Positions 17,009-25,637 of a stretch of DNA of 64,000 bases are shown in pieces (the stretch's first letter is position 1; the number at the start of each line of letters is the position of its first letter). Origin of the DNA: Collinsella sp. (GTDB lineage: Bacteria > Actinomycetota > Coriobacteriia > Coriobacteriales > Coriobacteriaceae); the NCBI GenBank assembly GCA_019414265.1, contig DXMJ01000001.1, forward strand, positions 59,002 to 123,001. Direction: 5' to 3'. The position numbers and the translations under genes were made by a program. The notes below the pieces were generated by a model that was not told the DNA's origin, did no database searches, and saw nothing but the letters and a program-made list of their open reading frames with translations.

Positions 17009-17995
17009 ATGCCGATTAATGATCCCGAGAAGTCGGAGAATATGCGCAAGTCCATCCGCGTGTATTCCGGTTCCTCCAACCGTCCCCTCGCTCAGAAGAT
17101 CGCTGAGTACCTTGGGGTCGAGCTTTCGGGCCTTACGCTAAAGCAGTTCGCCAATGGTGAGATTTACGCCCGCTACGACGAGACCGTCCGCGGCGCCGAC
17201 GTCTTCCTGATTCAGTCCGTGGCCGGCGGCAACGTCAACGACATGCTCATGGAGCTGCTCATCGCCACCGACGCTGCCAAGCGCGCATCCGCCCGCTCCA
17301 TCACCGCCGTTATCACCCACTACGGCTATGCCCGCCAGGACCGCAAGGCCGGCCCGCGCGAGCCCATCACCGCCCGCCTCGTCGCCAACCTGCTCGAGCG
17401 CGCCGGCGTCGACCGCATCATCACCCTCGACCTGCACCAGGGTCAGATCCAGGGCTTCTTCGATATCCCGGTTAACCACCTGTCCGCACTGCCGCTGTTT
17501 GGCCAGTACTACAACGACATGCACTTCGACACCGACAACCTGGTTGTCGTCTCCCCCGACGTGGGTCGTGCCAAGGCCGCCAAGAAGCTGTCCGACATGC
17601 TCGGCTGCGACTTGGCCATCGCCCACAAGGGTCGTCCGCGCCACAACGCTGCCGAGGTCATGGGCATCATCGGCGACATCAAGGGCAAGACCTGCATCAT
17701 CAATGACGACATGATCGACACCGCTGGCACCCTGTGCGCCAACGTCAAGGAGCTCAAGGCTATGGGCGCTGGCGACATCTACGTCTGCGCCACCCACGGT
17801 ATCTTCTCCGGTCCGGCCATCGAGCGCCTGAACGACGCCCCGATCGTCGAGTGCGTCGTCACCGACGCCATCCCCGTCGAGGTCGGCGGCAAGATCAAGA
17901 CCATCTCGGTCGCCGAGGAGTTCGCTCAGGCCATCTCCGCCGTTTACCACGAGGAGCCCGTCTCCACGCTCGTCGGCGGCGACTTCGCGCTGTAG
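17009..17995 (+). CDS. prs: Ribose-phosphate pyrophosphokinase
   Basis: Makes PRPP from ribose 5-phosphate and ATP, feeding the purine and pyrimidine genes in this window. The 328-residue product shows IRVYSGSSNRPLA, the FANGEIYARYDE segment, YARQDRK, the metal/ATP region LDLHQGQIQGFFD, VVSPDVGRAKAA, and the PRPP loop IINDDMIDTAGT. The start at 17009 has AAGGAGAAGGG upstream. A second Met at residue 12 (MRKSIRVY) would also give a complete enzyme, but its spacing to a ribosome-binding site is poorer. Confidence 0.97.
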   Translation: MPINDPEKSENMRKSIRVYSGSSNRPLAQKIAEYLGVELSGLTLKQFANGEIYARYDETVRGADVFLIQSVAGGNVNDMLMELLIATDAAKRASARSITAVITHYGYARQDRKAGPREPITARLVANLLERAGVDRIITLDLHQGQIQGFFDIPVNHLSALPLFGQYYNDMHFDTDNLVVVSPDVGRAKAAKKLSDMLGCDLAIAHKGRPRHNAAEVMGIIGDIKGKTCIINDDMIDTAGTLCANVKELKAMGAGDIYVCATHGIFSGPAIERLNDAPIVECVVTDAIPVEVGGKIKTISVAEEFAQAISAVYHEEPVSTLVGGDFAL

Positions 17996-18023
17996 TCGCA
18001 TCGTCCTTGCAACCCGGCGCATC

Positions 18024-18101
18024 GCCGCCGGAACAGAAGAAACCCCCGCGCTCCCCCTTGCTTCGCAAAGGTCGCGCGGGGGTTTCTTCTGTTCCGGCGG
18101 C
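18024..18101. repeat. 28-bp-arm foldback with CTTGCTTCGCAAAG loop
   Basis: Perfect 28-bp inverted repeat (18024-18051 and 18074-18101) between prs and pth. The 22-base loop contains CCCTTGCTTCGCAAAGG, itself self-complementary. The same loop core recurs inside an unrelated pair of arms at 35861-35963. It may also terminate prs, but the T content lies within the stem. Confidence 0.75.
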
Positions 18102-18218
18102 TCGCTCTGCCGCGGCCGTGCTTTTGTCTGGTGGGATTTCGCTGAAGCAAAGCCTCGCATTCGGCGGGCGTGGTAGCCTTTGTCGTTGATTGAACTATTT
18201 ACGTAACGGAGGACAAAC

Positions 18219-18848
18219 ATGGCAGCTGCACAGCCGCTCAAGATTCGCATGGTTGCCGGACTTGGCAACCCTGGCGATGAGTATGCCGAGACCCGCCACA
18301 ACGCCGGCTTTAAGGCAATCGACGAGCTGGCCCGTCAGGCCGGCGTCACGTACTGGAAAAACCAGGCCGGTGCCGAGGTCGCGCTCATCAACATCAACGA
18401 CCCCGAGGAAGAGGGCGGCAAGCGCCAGATTGTGCTGGTCAAGCCACAGTCGTACATGAATACCTCGGGCGGTCCCATCTCCAAGCTCTGCCGCGAGTAC
18501 AAGATCAAGGCCGAGGAGCTGCTCGTAATCCACGACGAGCTCGACATTCCCGCCGGCGACGTGCGCGTTAAGGTGGGCGGCGGCCATGCTGGCCACAACG
18601 GCCTGCGTTCCATCATCGACAAGATGGGCAGCCGCGACTTCAGCCGCATCCGCACCGGCATCGGCAACCCTCCCGGCAAGATGGCCGTCGCTGACTACGT
18701 GCTTAAGCAGCTACGCGCCCGCGAGGCCGAGGACTTCCAGGACACCTGCGTCCGCGCGGCCGACGCCGCCGGCCTGGCGATCGTGCACGGCGTGGTCTAT
18801 GCCCGCGACCATGTCAACGGCGCCGCCTCCGCCAACGGCAAGCACTAA
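18219..18848 (+). CDS. pth: Peptidyl-tRNA hydrolase
   Basis: Releases tRNA from peptidyl-tRNA dropped by ribosomes. The 209-residue protein has the family motifs: AGLGNPGDEYAETRHNAGF (containing the catalytic His), VKPQSYMNTSG, IHDELDIPAGDVRVKVGGG with the catalytic Asp, and GHNGLRSI, then RIRTGIGNPPG. AACGGAGGA lies upstream of the ATG. It follows prs after 223 bases that hold a long foldback. Confidence 0.97.
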   Translation: MAAAQPLKIRMVAGLGNPGDEYAETRHNAGFKAIDELARQAGVTYWKNQAGAEVALININDPEEEGGKRQIVLVKPQSYMNTSGGPISKLCREYKIKAEELLVIHDELDIPAGDVRVKVGGGHAGHNGLRSIIDKMGSRDFSRIRTGIGNPPGKMAVADYVLKQLRAREAEDFQDTCVRAADAAGLAIVHGVVYARDHVNGAASANGKH

Positions 18849-18861
18849 AACCTATCATTTA

Positions 18862-19037
18862 GGGATAGGTTTATTTTGACAGGTTTTACCTGCGGAAACG
18901 CCGCAGTCGACACATCGCAATAAGCCCTGTGCCGCCATACATATGCAGCGCTCCAAAGGGGGTCGGCCTCACCGATGCGCGGGGCCGGCCCCCTTTGCCG
19001 TTTTGCCTGATAAAACCTGCCAAAATAAACCTGTCCC
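18862..19037. repeat. 27-bp-arm foldback after pth
   Basis: Arms 18862-18888 and 19011-19037 pair over 27 bases with only two G-T pairs. The interior holds another strong hairpin (18954-18996, CAAAGGGGGTCGGCC / GGCCCCCTTTG). The right arm (AAAACCTGCCAAAATAAACC onward) recurs with one change at 30397-30423. Together with its flanks it fills the 361 bases between pth and the next gene; no gene is seen there. Confidence 0.7.
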
Positions 19038-19209
19038 TTTTTGGTAGGTCACTTTTCCCACCTGCCAAAGACACACGTAAGCGACATGTCCATGAGGGTA
19101 TAATTTGCACCGTATGTCTGCACAACGCCTGTGCGCGTACGGTTTTATTCGGGCTGCCGTCCATTTCCGTGGAGGCACGGTTCGGCCGCCCTAACAAGAG
19201 AGGGGTTCT

Positions 19210-20049
19210 ATGTATAAGATCCTGGAGAAGACGCAGTTCTCGGAGAAGGTGTTCAAGTTCCGCATCGAGGCGCCCGCAATCGCCAAGCATGCGCACGCTG
19301 GACAGTTCCTCATGGTTCGCGCCAACGAGACGGGCGAGCGCGTCCCGTTTACCCTAGCTGGCTGGAACGGTGACGAGGGCTGGGTCGAGTTCATCTTCAT
19401 GGTGATCGGCAAGACCACCGAGATGCTGTCCACCTACGAGGCCGGCGAGTCGCTGCGCGACGTCGTGGGCCCGCTGGGCGTTCCCACCGAGATGGCCGAG
19501 GGCCCCTGTGCCGTCATTGGCGGCGGCGTCGGCCTGGCAATTGCCTTCCCGGTCGCCAAGCACCTGGTCGAGACCGGTCACGAGGTCCACGCCATCATGG
19601 GCGCCCGCACCAAGGACCTCCTGCTCATGGAGGACCAGTTCCGCGAGCTCCTCGACGAGGACCACATCCACATCACCACTGACGACGGCTCCTACGGCGA
19701 GCAGGGCGTTGTCACCGCTCCGCTGGAGCGCCTGCTGCAGGACAAGGCCGTGAGCCAGGTCTTCTGCGTCGGCCCCGTTCCGATGATGAAGTTCTCGACC
19801 CTCACCGCCCAGAAGTACGACACCCCCATCACCGCGTCGCTCAACCCCATCATGGTTGACGGCACCGGTATGTGCGGCTGTTGCCGCGTCGAGGTGGGCG
19901 GCGTGACCAAGTTCGCTTGCGTCGACGGCCCCGACTTCGATGCCACCCTAGTCGACTGGGATGACCTTCGTGCCCGCCAGGCCGCTTATCGTTCCGAAGA
20001 GGGCGCGTCCCTCAAGGCCTATGAGGAAAAGAGCTGCGCATGCCACTAG
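19210..20049 (+). CDS. NfnA-like FAD/NAD-binding ferredoxin reductase subunit
   Basis: 279-residue flavoprotein of the sulfide dehydrogenase / dihydroorotate dehydrogenase electron-transfer family. The FAD domain shows ERVPFTLAGW, the NAD domain has GGGVGLAIAFPVAK, and the C-terminal iron-sulfur motif is GTGMCGCCRVEVGG with a further Cys in FACVDGP. The next gene overlaps its stop by ten bases, encoding an NfnB/GltD-like protein. This pairing is typical of NADH-dependent ferredoxin:NADP oxidoreductase, which bifurcates electrons between NADH and ferredoxin. The start has GAGAGGGG upstream. Confidence 0.85.
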   Translation: MYKILEKTQFSEKVFKFRIEAPAIAKHAHAGQFLMVRANETGERVPFTLAGWNGDEGWVEFIFMVIGKTTEMLSTYEAGESLRDVVGPLGVPTEMAEGPCAVIGGGVGLAIAFPVAKHLVETGHEVHAIMGARTKDLLLMEDQFRELLDEDHIHITTDDGSYGEQGVVTAPLERLLQDKAVSQVFCVGPVPMMKFSTLTAQKYDTPITASLNPIMVDGTGMCGCCRVEVGGVTKFACVDGPDFDATLVDWDDLRARQAAYRSEEGASLKAYEEKSCACH

Positions 20050-21449
20050 TTAACGGTCGTTTCGTTGCCGATATGAAGTCGCCCCGCACCCCCGATAACG
20101 AGGAGCCGGCTGCCGAGCGCGCCTGCGACTTCCGCCCCGTCGACAAGGGCTTCACCGAGGAGATGGCGCTGGCCGAGGCCGAGCGCTGCCTCAACTGCAA
20201 GAAGCCGTTCTGTGTCGAGGGCTGCCCCGTCAACATCAACATTCCCCGCTTTATCGAGCAGATCCGCGAGAAGGACTTTGGCGGCGCCCTCGATACCATC
20301 CGCGAGGACTCCATGCTTCCCGCTATCTGCGGTCGCGTCTGCCCGCAGGAGAACCAGTGCGAGGGCAAGTGCATCCGTGGTAAGAAATCCGAGCCCGTGG
20401 CCATCGGCCAGCTCGAGCGCTTCCTGGGTGACCGCCCCGAGCTCGCTTCCACGCCCAAGATGGCTCCCAAGAACGGTAAGAAGGTCGCCGTCGTCGGCTC
20501 CGGCCCGTCCGGCATCACCTGCGCCGGCGAGCTCGCCCGCAACGGCTTTGACGTCACCGTCTTTGAGGCCTTCTTTACCGGCGGCGGCGTGCTGGTCTAC
20601 GGCATCCCCGAGTTCCGTCTGCCCAAGGCAGTCGTCAAGCGCGAGATTGACGGCCTGGAGGACATGGGCGTCAAGTTTGAGTACAACTCCGTCGTGGGCA
20701 ACATGGCCACGGCCGAGGAGCTGTTCGAGCAGGGCTTCGACGCCATCTACGTGGCGACCGGCGCCGGCCTGCCCAAGTTCCTCAACGTCCCCGGCGAGAA
20801 CCTGCCCAACGTCTTCTTCGCTAACGAGTACCTCACCCGCGTGAACCTGATGAAGGCCAACAAGTTCCCCGAGTACGACACCCCCACCAAGCACGGCAAG
20901 AACGTCGTCGTCTTTGGTGGCGGCAACGTGGCTATGGACGCCGTCCGTACCGCCAAGCGCCTGGGCGCCGAGCACGCCATCATCGCCTACCGTCGTACCG
21001 AGGACGAGATGCCCTGCCGTCGCGCCGAGCTGCACCATGCTAAGGCCGAGGGCGTCGAAGTTCTGCCGCTCGTCTCCCCGCTCGAGTTTGTCGCTGGCGA
21101 GGACGGCTCCGTGTGCGCCGTCAAGGTCCAGAAGATGGAGCTCGGCGAGCCCGACGAGTCCGGCCGTCGTCGCCCGGTGCCCATCGAGGGCGCCATCGAG
21201 GAGATCCCCTGCGACGTCGCGATCTCGGCTATCGGCACCAACGCCAACCCCTTCGCTGCCAAGATCGGCGGCAAGATGGAGCTCAACAAGTGGGGCTACA
21301 TCGTCGCTGACGAGGAGACCGGCCAGACCACCGATCCCCGCATCTGGGCCGGCGGCGACATCGTCACCGGTGCCGCTACGGTCATTCTGGCGATGGGCGC
21401 CGGCAAGAAGGCCGCCGCTTCCATCACCAAGAGCCTGCTGGGCGAGTAA
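20040..21449 (+). CDS. NfnB / glutamate synthase small-chain-like oxidoreductase
   Basis: 469 residues. The N-terminal cysteine-rich part (RCLNCKKPFCVEGCPVN, then CGRVCPQENQCEGKC) binds two 4Fe-4S clusters. An FAD Rossmann motif VVGSGPSGITCAGELA and an NADPH Rossmann motif VVVFGGGNVAMDAVRTAKR follow, and the protein ends in WAGGDIVTGAATVILAMGAG. It is often annotated gltA/gltD. The overlapping NfnA-like partner and the lack of a glutamate synthase large subunit nearby favour the Nfn complex. Confidence 0.85.
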   Translation: MPLVNGRFVADMKSPRTPDNEEPAAERACDFRPVDKGFTEEMALAEAERCLNCKKPFCVEGCPVNINIPRFIEQIREKDFGGALDTIREDSMLPAICGRVCPQENQCEGKCIRGKKSEPVAIGQLERFLGDRPELASTPKMAPKNGKKVAVVGSGPSGITCAGELARNGFDVTVFEAFFTGGGVLVYGIPEFRLPKAVVKREIDGLEDMGVKFEYNSVVGNMATAEELFEQGFDAIYVATGAGLPKFLNVPGENLPNVFFANEYLTRVNLMKANKFPEYDTPTKHGKNVVVFGGGNVAMDAVRTAKRLGAEHAIIAYRRTEDEMPCRRAELHHAKAEGVEVLPLVSPLEFVAGEDGSVCAVKVQKMELGEPDESGRRRPVPIEGAIEEIPCDVAISAIGTNANPFAAKIGGKMELNKWGYIVADEETGQTTDPRIWAGGDIVTGAATVILAMGAGKKAAASITKSLLGE

Positions 21450-21477
21450 TCACCTACAGCGCTCGCCATCAAACGGC

Positions 21478-21515
21478 AAAGTCCCCGTCGAGCACACGCC
21501 CGGCGGGGACTTTTT
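21478..21515 (+). terminator. Terminator after the nfnB-like gene
   Basis: AAAGTCCCC pairs with GGGGACTTT across a 20-base loop that contains a further CG-rich pairing, followed by TTTTTCT, 28 bases after the stop. Confidence 0.85.
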
Positions 21516-21532
21516 CTATGCCGACCGCCCCA

Positions 21533-21567
21533 ACCACCACAAAGGGGACAGGCACCTTTGTGGTGGT
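21533..21567. repeat. ACCACCAC/GTGGTGGT hairpin, copy 1
   Basis: Hairpin with arms ACCACCACAAAGG and CCTTTGTGGTGGT around GGACAGGCA. Near-identical copies lie at 21864-21901 (reverse orientation) and 54253-54287. Copies 1 and 2 bracket the hairpin array at 21590-21807. Confidence 0.75.
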
Positions 21568-21589
21568 TGGGGACTTGCCTGGTCGTTTT

Positions 21590-21807
21590 ATCTCAATCTG
21601 TAACAGTTAGGCCCTGTTGAGCCTTGTAGTTGTTACAGATCGAGATATTGTGCCGGCCGCCCACGCTGCATCTCAATCTGTAACAGTTAGAGACCAAATA
21701 TGCCGCCTGGTGTTACAGATCAAGACGTTGGGCTGACGGCCGAACGGTTCATCTAAATCTGTAACAGTTAGAGCCATTTTCGCTGGCTTGGTGTTACAGA
21801 TCGAGAT
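21590..21807. repeat. Array of three 57-nt hairpins, 80-81 bp period
   Basis: Three units of exactly 57 nt at 21590-21646, 21670-21726 and 21751-21807. Each begins ATCTCAATCTGTAACAGTTA (one change in unit 3) and ends TGTTACAGATCGAGAT (variant in unit 2), so the ends pair. The roughly 25-base centres and the 23-24 base gaps between units differ. The intergenic region 21450-21907 contains no gene. Confidence 0.8.
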
Positions 21808-21863
21808 TTGCAAAAGCCGAGGATAGGCACTGCCGCCAAGGCCTTCCCCTCCGCCTAAAACAA

Positions 21864-21901
21864 AAACCACCACAAAGGTGCCTGCCCTTTGTGGTGGTTT
21901 T
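21864..21901. repeat. ACCACCAC/GTGGTGGT hairpin, copy 2
   Basis: Palindrome with arms AAACCACCACAAAGG and CCTTTGTGGTGGTTT around TGCCTGC, six bases before the end of the cytidylate-kinase-like gene. On the minus strand its T run could also serve as that gene's terminator. Confidence 0.7.
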
Positions 21902-21907
21902 GGTCGG

Positions 21908-22531
21908 TTAGCCTTCGAGCTGGGCGACTTTGTAGCGGTAGGCTGCGGCGATGACGTCCTTGCAACCCTCGCGGCCCAGCTTGGCGCGGTTGACGACGAT
22001 GTCCTTGCCGCTCGTCATCTTCCACTTTCCGGCACTGTAGCGCTTATAGAACGCCTCGCGCGCCTTCTGCTGCTGCTTGACCAGCTTGGCGCCCTTCTTT
22101 TTGTTAAGGCCGCGCTTCTTGCGCACGATCTCGACGCGGTCCTCAAAGGGTGCGGTCACCAACACGGCAATGTGGTTGGGATTGTTGCGCAGCAGGTAAT
22201 CGGACAGGCGGCCTTCGATAATGCAGCTCTCGGTCTCGCCCAGATCCAAAATCACCTGGCTCATCTTTTGGAACAACTTGTCCGAGTACGAGCGGGCGTC
22301 GTAGCGGTCGGGCAGAAACGCCATGTTCTCCACGGCCAGGCGCTCGTCGTAGGCAGCCATCTTGTCGAGCGACTCGCCCGCACGCAGCGACGCACGTACC
22401 AGCAGCTCGTTGTCATACAGCGGAATCCCCAACTCGTCGGCAAGCATGCGACCAATCTCGTGGCCCTCGGCGCCAAAGTCGCGCGCGATGGTAATGACCA
22501 CAGGACTCTTCTTGTTCTCCAGATCGCTCAT
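21908..22531 (-). CDS. Cytidylate-kinase-like family protein
   Basis: 207 residues of the cytidylate kinase-like P-loop family. The N terminus ITIARDFGAEGHEIGRMLA stands where the nucleotide kinase P-loop occurs, followed by GIPLYDNELL and the IIEGRLSDYLL strand. A basic lid-like stretch RKKRGLNKKKGAKLVK lies in the middle. It is not the housekeeping Cmk, which normally has a canonical GxxGxGK loop; the substrate is uncertain. The gene stands alone between repeat-rich DNA and the amino-acid transporter genes. Confidence 0.8.
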   Translation of the reverse strand: MSDLENKKSPVVITIARDFGAEGHEIGRMLADELGIPLYDNELLVRASLRAGESLDKMAAYDERLAVENMAFLPDRYDARSYSDKLFQKMSQVILDLGETESCIIEGRLSDYLLRNNPNHIAVLVTAPFEDRVEIVRKKRGLNKKKGAKLVKQQQKAREAFYKRYSAGKWKMTSGKDIVVNRAKLGREGCKDVIAAAYRYKVAQLEG

Positions 22532-22607
22532 CGCGATTCCTTTCTAACAAATGAGAAAAAGGCTGTCTATCGCCTTTTCCCACGATAGCGTACCAGGGAA
22601 AGCCAGG

Positions 22608-23246
22608 CTACGCTGCCACCATTCGCCTCTGATATGCCCTCACCAACAGCGAGATACCAAAGTTGAGCACAAAGTACATCGCAAATACCAGGCCGTAGAG
22701 CATAAGCACCTGCGACAGGTCGATCGCATGGGCCATCACGACGTTTGCCGTGTACATGAGCTCGGCCACGTTAATGCCCGAAAGATACGAGCTGTCCTTG
22801 ATGACGGTCGTGCACTGGCTAAACAGCGCCGGGATGATCGTCTTAAACGTCTGCGGCAGAATGATGTAGCGCATGGTGGCAAAGAAGCCAAAACCCTGGC
22901 TCTGCGCTGCCTCAAACTGACCGCGCGGAATCGAGTTGAGGCCACCGCGCACAATCTCGGCCATAACAGCGCTGGTAAACAGCGTAAAGGCGATGGTCGA
23001 AATCACAATGTCCAAACCCTGCACCGTAAAGTAGATAAACAGGATCCACAGCAGGTTCGGCGTGCAACGGAACAGCTCGATATAGGCGCTCACCAAAATA
23101 CGGAACGGGCGGGGCGCATAGCTTTTAACGAGCGCCAGCACCGTGCCAAAGATGAGCGAGAAAAAGATCGACAGCGCCGAGATCTCGATCGTCTTAACAA
23201 AGCCGCCCCAAATGTAGAGCAGGTTGGTCGCGTTGAAGATTTCCAT
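22608..23246 (-). CDS. Polar amino-acid ABC transporter permease
   Basis: 212-residue inner-membrane permease of the His/Glu/Gln family (HisMQ type), with about five hydrophobic segments. The ABC-interaction loop reads EAAQSQGFGFFATMRYIILPQ, the usual EAA motif with the conserved Gly. It starts three bases after the preceding permease stop and is the last gene of a four-gene unit ATPase - binding protein - permease - permease. The two permeases probably form a heterodimer. Confidence 0.93.
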   Translation of the reverse strand: MEIFNATNLLYIWGGFVKTIEISALSIFFSLIFGTVLALVKSYAPRPFRILVSAYIELFRCTPNLLWILFIYFTVQGLDIVISTIAFTLFTSAVMAEIVRGGLNSIPRGQFEAAQSQGFGFFATMRYIILPQTFKTIIPALFSQCTTVIKDSSYLSGINVAELMYTANVVMAHAIDLSQVLMLYGLVFAMYFVLNFGISLLVRAYQRRMVAA

Positions 23247-23249
23247 GCG

Positions 23250-23996
23250 CTAGGCCTCCTCTACGTTGTCGAGCCCCAGCTCGGCCAGGCTCACGCCGCG
23301 CGGACGCTCCTTGGAGCGGCGCTCGAGCCACTGCACCAGCATGGCGAGCGGAAAGCAGATGATGAAGTACATAAGGCAGCAGACGATGTATCCCTGCAGG
23401 TAACCGTACAGACTCACAAAGTTGTCGGAACGGTACATAAGGTCGCCGCCGGCCACAAGTGCCAGCACCGACGTGTTCTTGACCAGGTTGAGCGCCTGGT
23501 TACAGAGCGGCGGCAGAATGATCTTGAACGTCTGGGGCAGCACGATGTACCAGTACGCCTGCGCACGGGTAAAGCCCTGGCTCTGGGCCGCCTCCATCTG
23601 ACCGCGCGGAACCGCCTCGATACCAGTGCGGATGACCTCCGAAATGTAGGCCGCGTGATACAGGCCCACACCCAAGAAGCCCAGCACGAACGGCGCGATG
23701 CGCACCGGCTGGTCGGCACCGGTTATGGCCTGCAAAAACTGCGGACCGGCCATGTACATAAAGAGCACCTGCACGGGCAACGGGGTGTTCTGGTAAAACT
23801 CCACGTACACGCGGCTTATGGCGCGCAGCACGCGCGAGCGAGTGGTAGAGAACACGCCCAGCAGCGTGCCCAGCACCAGCGACAGCAGCAGACCGGCAAC
23901 GACCACTTGCAGCGTCACGCCAAAGCCCTCCCAGAAGGGCCCCATGTTTTGAAATGTCGTCGACCAACGGTCGGCGTCAAATAATCCTTCGAGCAT
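23250..23996 (-). CDS. Polar amino-acid ABC transporter permease
   Basis: About 248 residues with five or six hydrophobic segments. The EAA loop is MEAAQSQGFTRAQAYWYIVLP. The N-terminal VYVEFYQNTPLPVQVLFMY is the common P-loop-like segment of this permease family. The start at 23996 is preferred because AAGGAAGGA lies a few bases upstream; an upstream extension would overlap the binding-protein gene. It pairs with the permease at 22608. Confidence 0.92.
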   Translation of the reverse strand: MLEGLFDADRWSTTFQNMGPFWEGFGVTLQVVVAGLLLSLVLGTLLGVFSTTRSRVLRAISRVYVEFYQNTPLPVQVLFMYMAGPQFLQAITGADQPVRIAPFVLGFLGVGLYHAAYISEVIRTGIEAVPRGQMEAAQSQGFTRAQAYWYIVLPQTFKIILPPLCNQALNLVKNTSVLALVAGGDLMYRSDNFVSLYGYLQGYIVCCLMYFIICFPLAMLVQWLERRSKERPRGVSLAELGLDNVEEA

Positions 23997-24021
23997 TTGA
24001 TTCCTTCCTTGGACGATGCGC

Positions 24022-24897
24022 CTATACAAGACCCCAGGTCTTGACCTCTTGGTCGAGCCAGCCGTCGGCCAGGCGATCGCAAATCACCTGATCGACCACG
24101 GCCGAAAGGTCGCAGCCCTTCTTGGTCGCCACGCCGTAGCCCTGCTCGCCAAACTTGACCTCGGGCTGCAGCAGCTCAACGGTCTCGTTCATGTAACCGG
24201 CCAGTGTGGAGCGGTCCATGGCAAAGACGTCGATATTGCCGGCGTCGAGCGAACTCTTGATGATGGGGTAGCCGCTAAAGGCCCTAAACTCAGGCTTGCA
24301 GCTAAAGCCGTTGTCCTTGATCATCTGCTCGATCAGGCCCTGCGTGGTGGCACCCTGGCTCACACCGATGACCTTGCCGTCCAGGTCCTCAATCGAGGTA
24401 AAGCCCGAACGCTTCTTGACCATGAGTCCCACGTAGTCGGTGCGGTACGGCGTCGAGAAATCCCAGCTCTTCTTGCGCTCGTCGGTGATGGTGTAGGTCG
24501 CCGCGACCACGTCGAGTTGGCCGTTATCGATCAGCGGGCCGCGTGTCTTGGGCGTTACGTCGGTAAACTCGACAAGCTCCTGGGCGCGGGCCTCCTTATA
24601 GCTCACGCCAAAGACGGCAGCGGCGATCTGGTAGCACAAATCGACTTCCATGCCCTCAAAGCGGCCTTTGGCGGTGTCGTAATAGCCGTAGCCGGGAACA
24701 TCTTTCTTGACGCCGGCATTCAGATGGCCGCGCGACTTGATGGCCGCAAGCTTGGATCCCTTGTCGGAACCCTCGCCGCTGGTGGAGTTGCCGCAACCGG
24801 TGAGCGCGGTCCCCGTCAGCGCGAGCATGCCGGCGCCCGCCAGCTGCAAAAAGTGACGGCGCGACACGGCCGCCCTCGTCATATCCGTCATGTCCAT
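24022..24897 (-). CDS. Amino-acid ABC transporter substrate-binding lipoprotein
   Basis: Extracytoplasmic solute-binding protein of family 3 (polar amino acids), about 291 residues. The N terminus has a Tat-like SRRHFLQLAGAG followed by a hydrophobic stretch and a lipobox LTGC, so it is probably exported folded and lipid-anchored. Mature motifs include GRFEGMEVDLCYQIAAAVFG and YTITDERKKSWDFSTPY, typical of glutamate/glutamine binders. ATG at 24897 is chosen; a GTG one codon earlier is equally possible. It lies between the ATPase and permease genes. Confidence 0.93.
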   Translation of the reverse strand: MDMTDMTRAAVSRRHFLQLAGAGMLALTGTALTGCGNSTSGEGSDKGSKLAAIKSRGHLNAGVKKDVPGYGYYDTAKGRFEGMEVDLCYQIAAAVFGVSYKEARAQELVEFTDVTPKTRGPLIDNGQLDVVAATYTITDERKKSWDFSTPYRTDYVGLMVKKRSGFTSIEDLDGKVIGVSQGATTQGLIEQMIKDNGFSCKPEFRAFSGYPIIKSSLDAGNIDVFAMDRSTLAGYMNETVELLQPEVKFGEQGYGVATKKGCDLSAVVDQVICDRLADGWLDQEVKTWGLV

Positions 24898-24905
24898 CAC
24901 CGCGC

Positions 24906-25637
24906 CTAGTGCAGAATCTTGGACAGGAACTCGCGGCAGCGCGGGTTCTCGGGGTTATCGAAGAAATGCTCGGGCGTGCCCTCCTCCAGGATGCGGCCGT
25001 CCTCCATAAAGATGACGCGGTCGGCCACCTGGCGCGCAAAGCCCATCTCGTGCGTCACGCAGATCATGGTGATGTCCTCCTGCGCGAGCTCAATCATAAC
25101 GTCCAGAACCTCCTGGACCATCTCGGGGTCGAGCGCCGAGGTCGGCTCGTCAAACAGGATGATGGGCTGCTTGGTGCACAGGGCACGGGCGATGGCGATG
25201 CGCTGCTGCTGACCGCCCGAGAGGTTCTGCGGATACTCGCCGGCCTTATGCGCCATGCCGACGCGCTTGAGCGCGGCGACGGCGATCTCGGTCGCCTCCT
25301 CCTTGCTCTTCTTTTGCAGCTTGATGGGCGCGAGCGTCAGATTGCCCAGCACCGTCATGTTGGGATACAGGTTGAACTGCTGGAACACCATGGAACTATA
25401 CTTGCGAGCCATCTCCAGGTGATTCTTTTTGGTGAGCGGCGTACCGTCGATGACGACCTCGCCCGATGTGGGCTCCTCCAGATAATCGACGCAACGGATG
25501 AGCGTCGACTTACCCGAACCGGAAGGCCCGATCATTACGAGCTTCTCGCCGCGCTTGACGGTGAGATTGATATCTTTGAGCACATGCAGGTCGCCAAAGT
25601 ACTTGTTGAGATGCTTGATCTCGATCATGTCTGCCAT
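24906..25637 (-). CDS. glnQ: Amino-acid ABC transporter ATP-binding protein
   Basis: 243-residue cytoplasmic ATPase, normal for GlnQ/HisP. Walker A is GPSGSGKST, the signature LSGGQQQR, Walker [15 protein letters not shown], and the switch His lies in CVTHEMGFA. It is the first gene of the four-gene amino-acid importer unit, with GGGAAGGGA upstream. The 319 bases before it contain a foldback element but no gene. The gene symbol denotes family; substrate choice depends on the binding protein. Confidence 0.93.
   Translation of the reverse strand: MADMIEIKHLNKYFGDLHVLKDINLTVKRGEKLVMIGPSGSGKSTLIRCVDYLEEPTSGEVVIDGTPLTKKNHLEMARKYSSMVFQQFNLYPNMTVLGNLTLAPIKLQKKSKEEATEIAVAALKRVGMAHKAGEYPQNLSGGQQQRIAIARALCTKQPIILFDEPTSALDPEMVQEVLDVMIELAQEDITMICVTHEMGFARQVADRVIFMEDGRILEEGTPEHFFDNPENPRCREFLSKILH

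Noticed and set aside
21590..21807. CRISPR array
   Set aside because: Units are hairpins with paired ends and variable centres, only three in number, and no cas gene is near.
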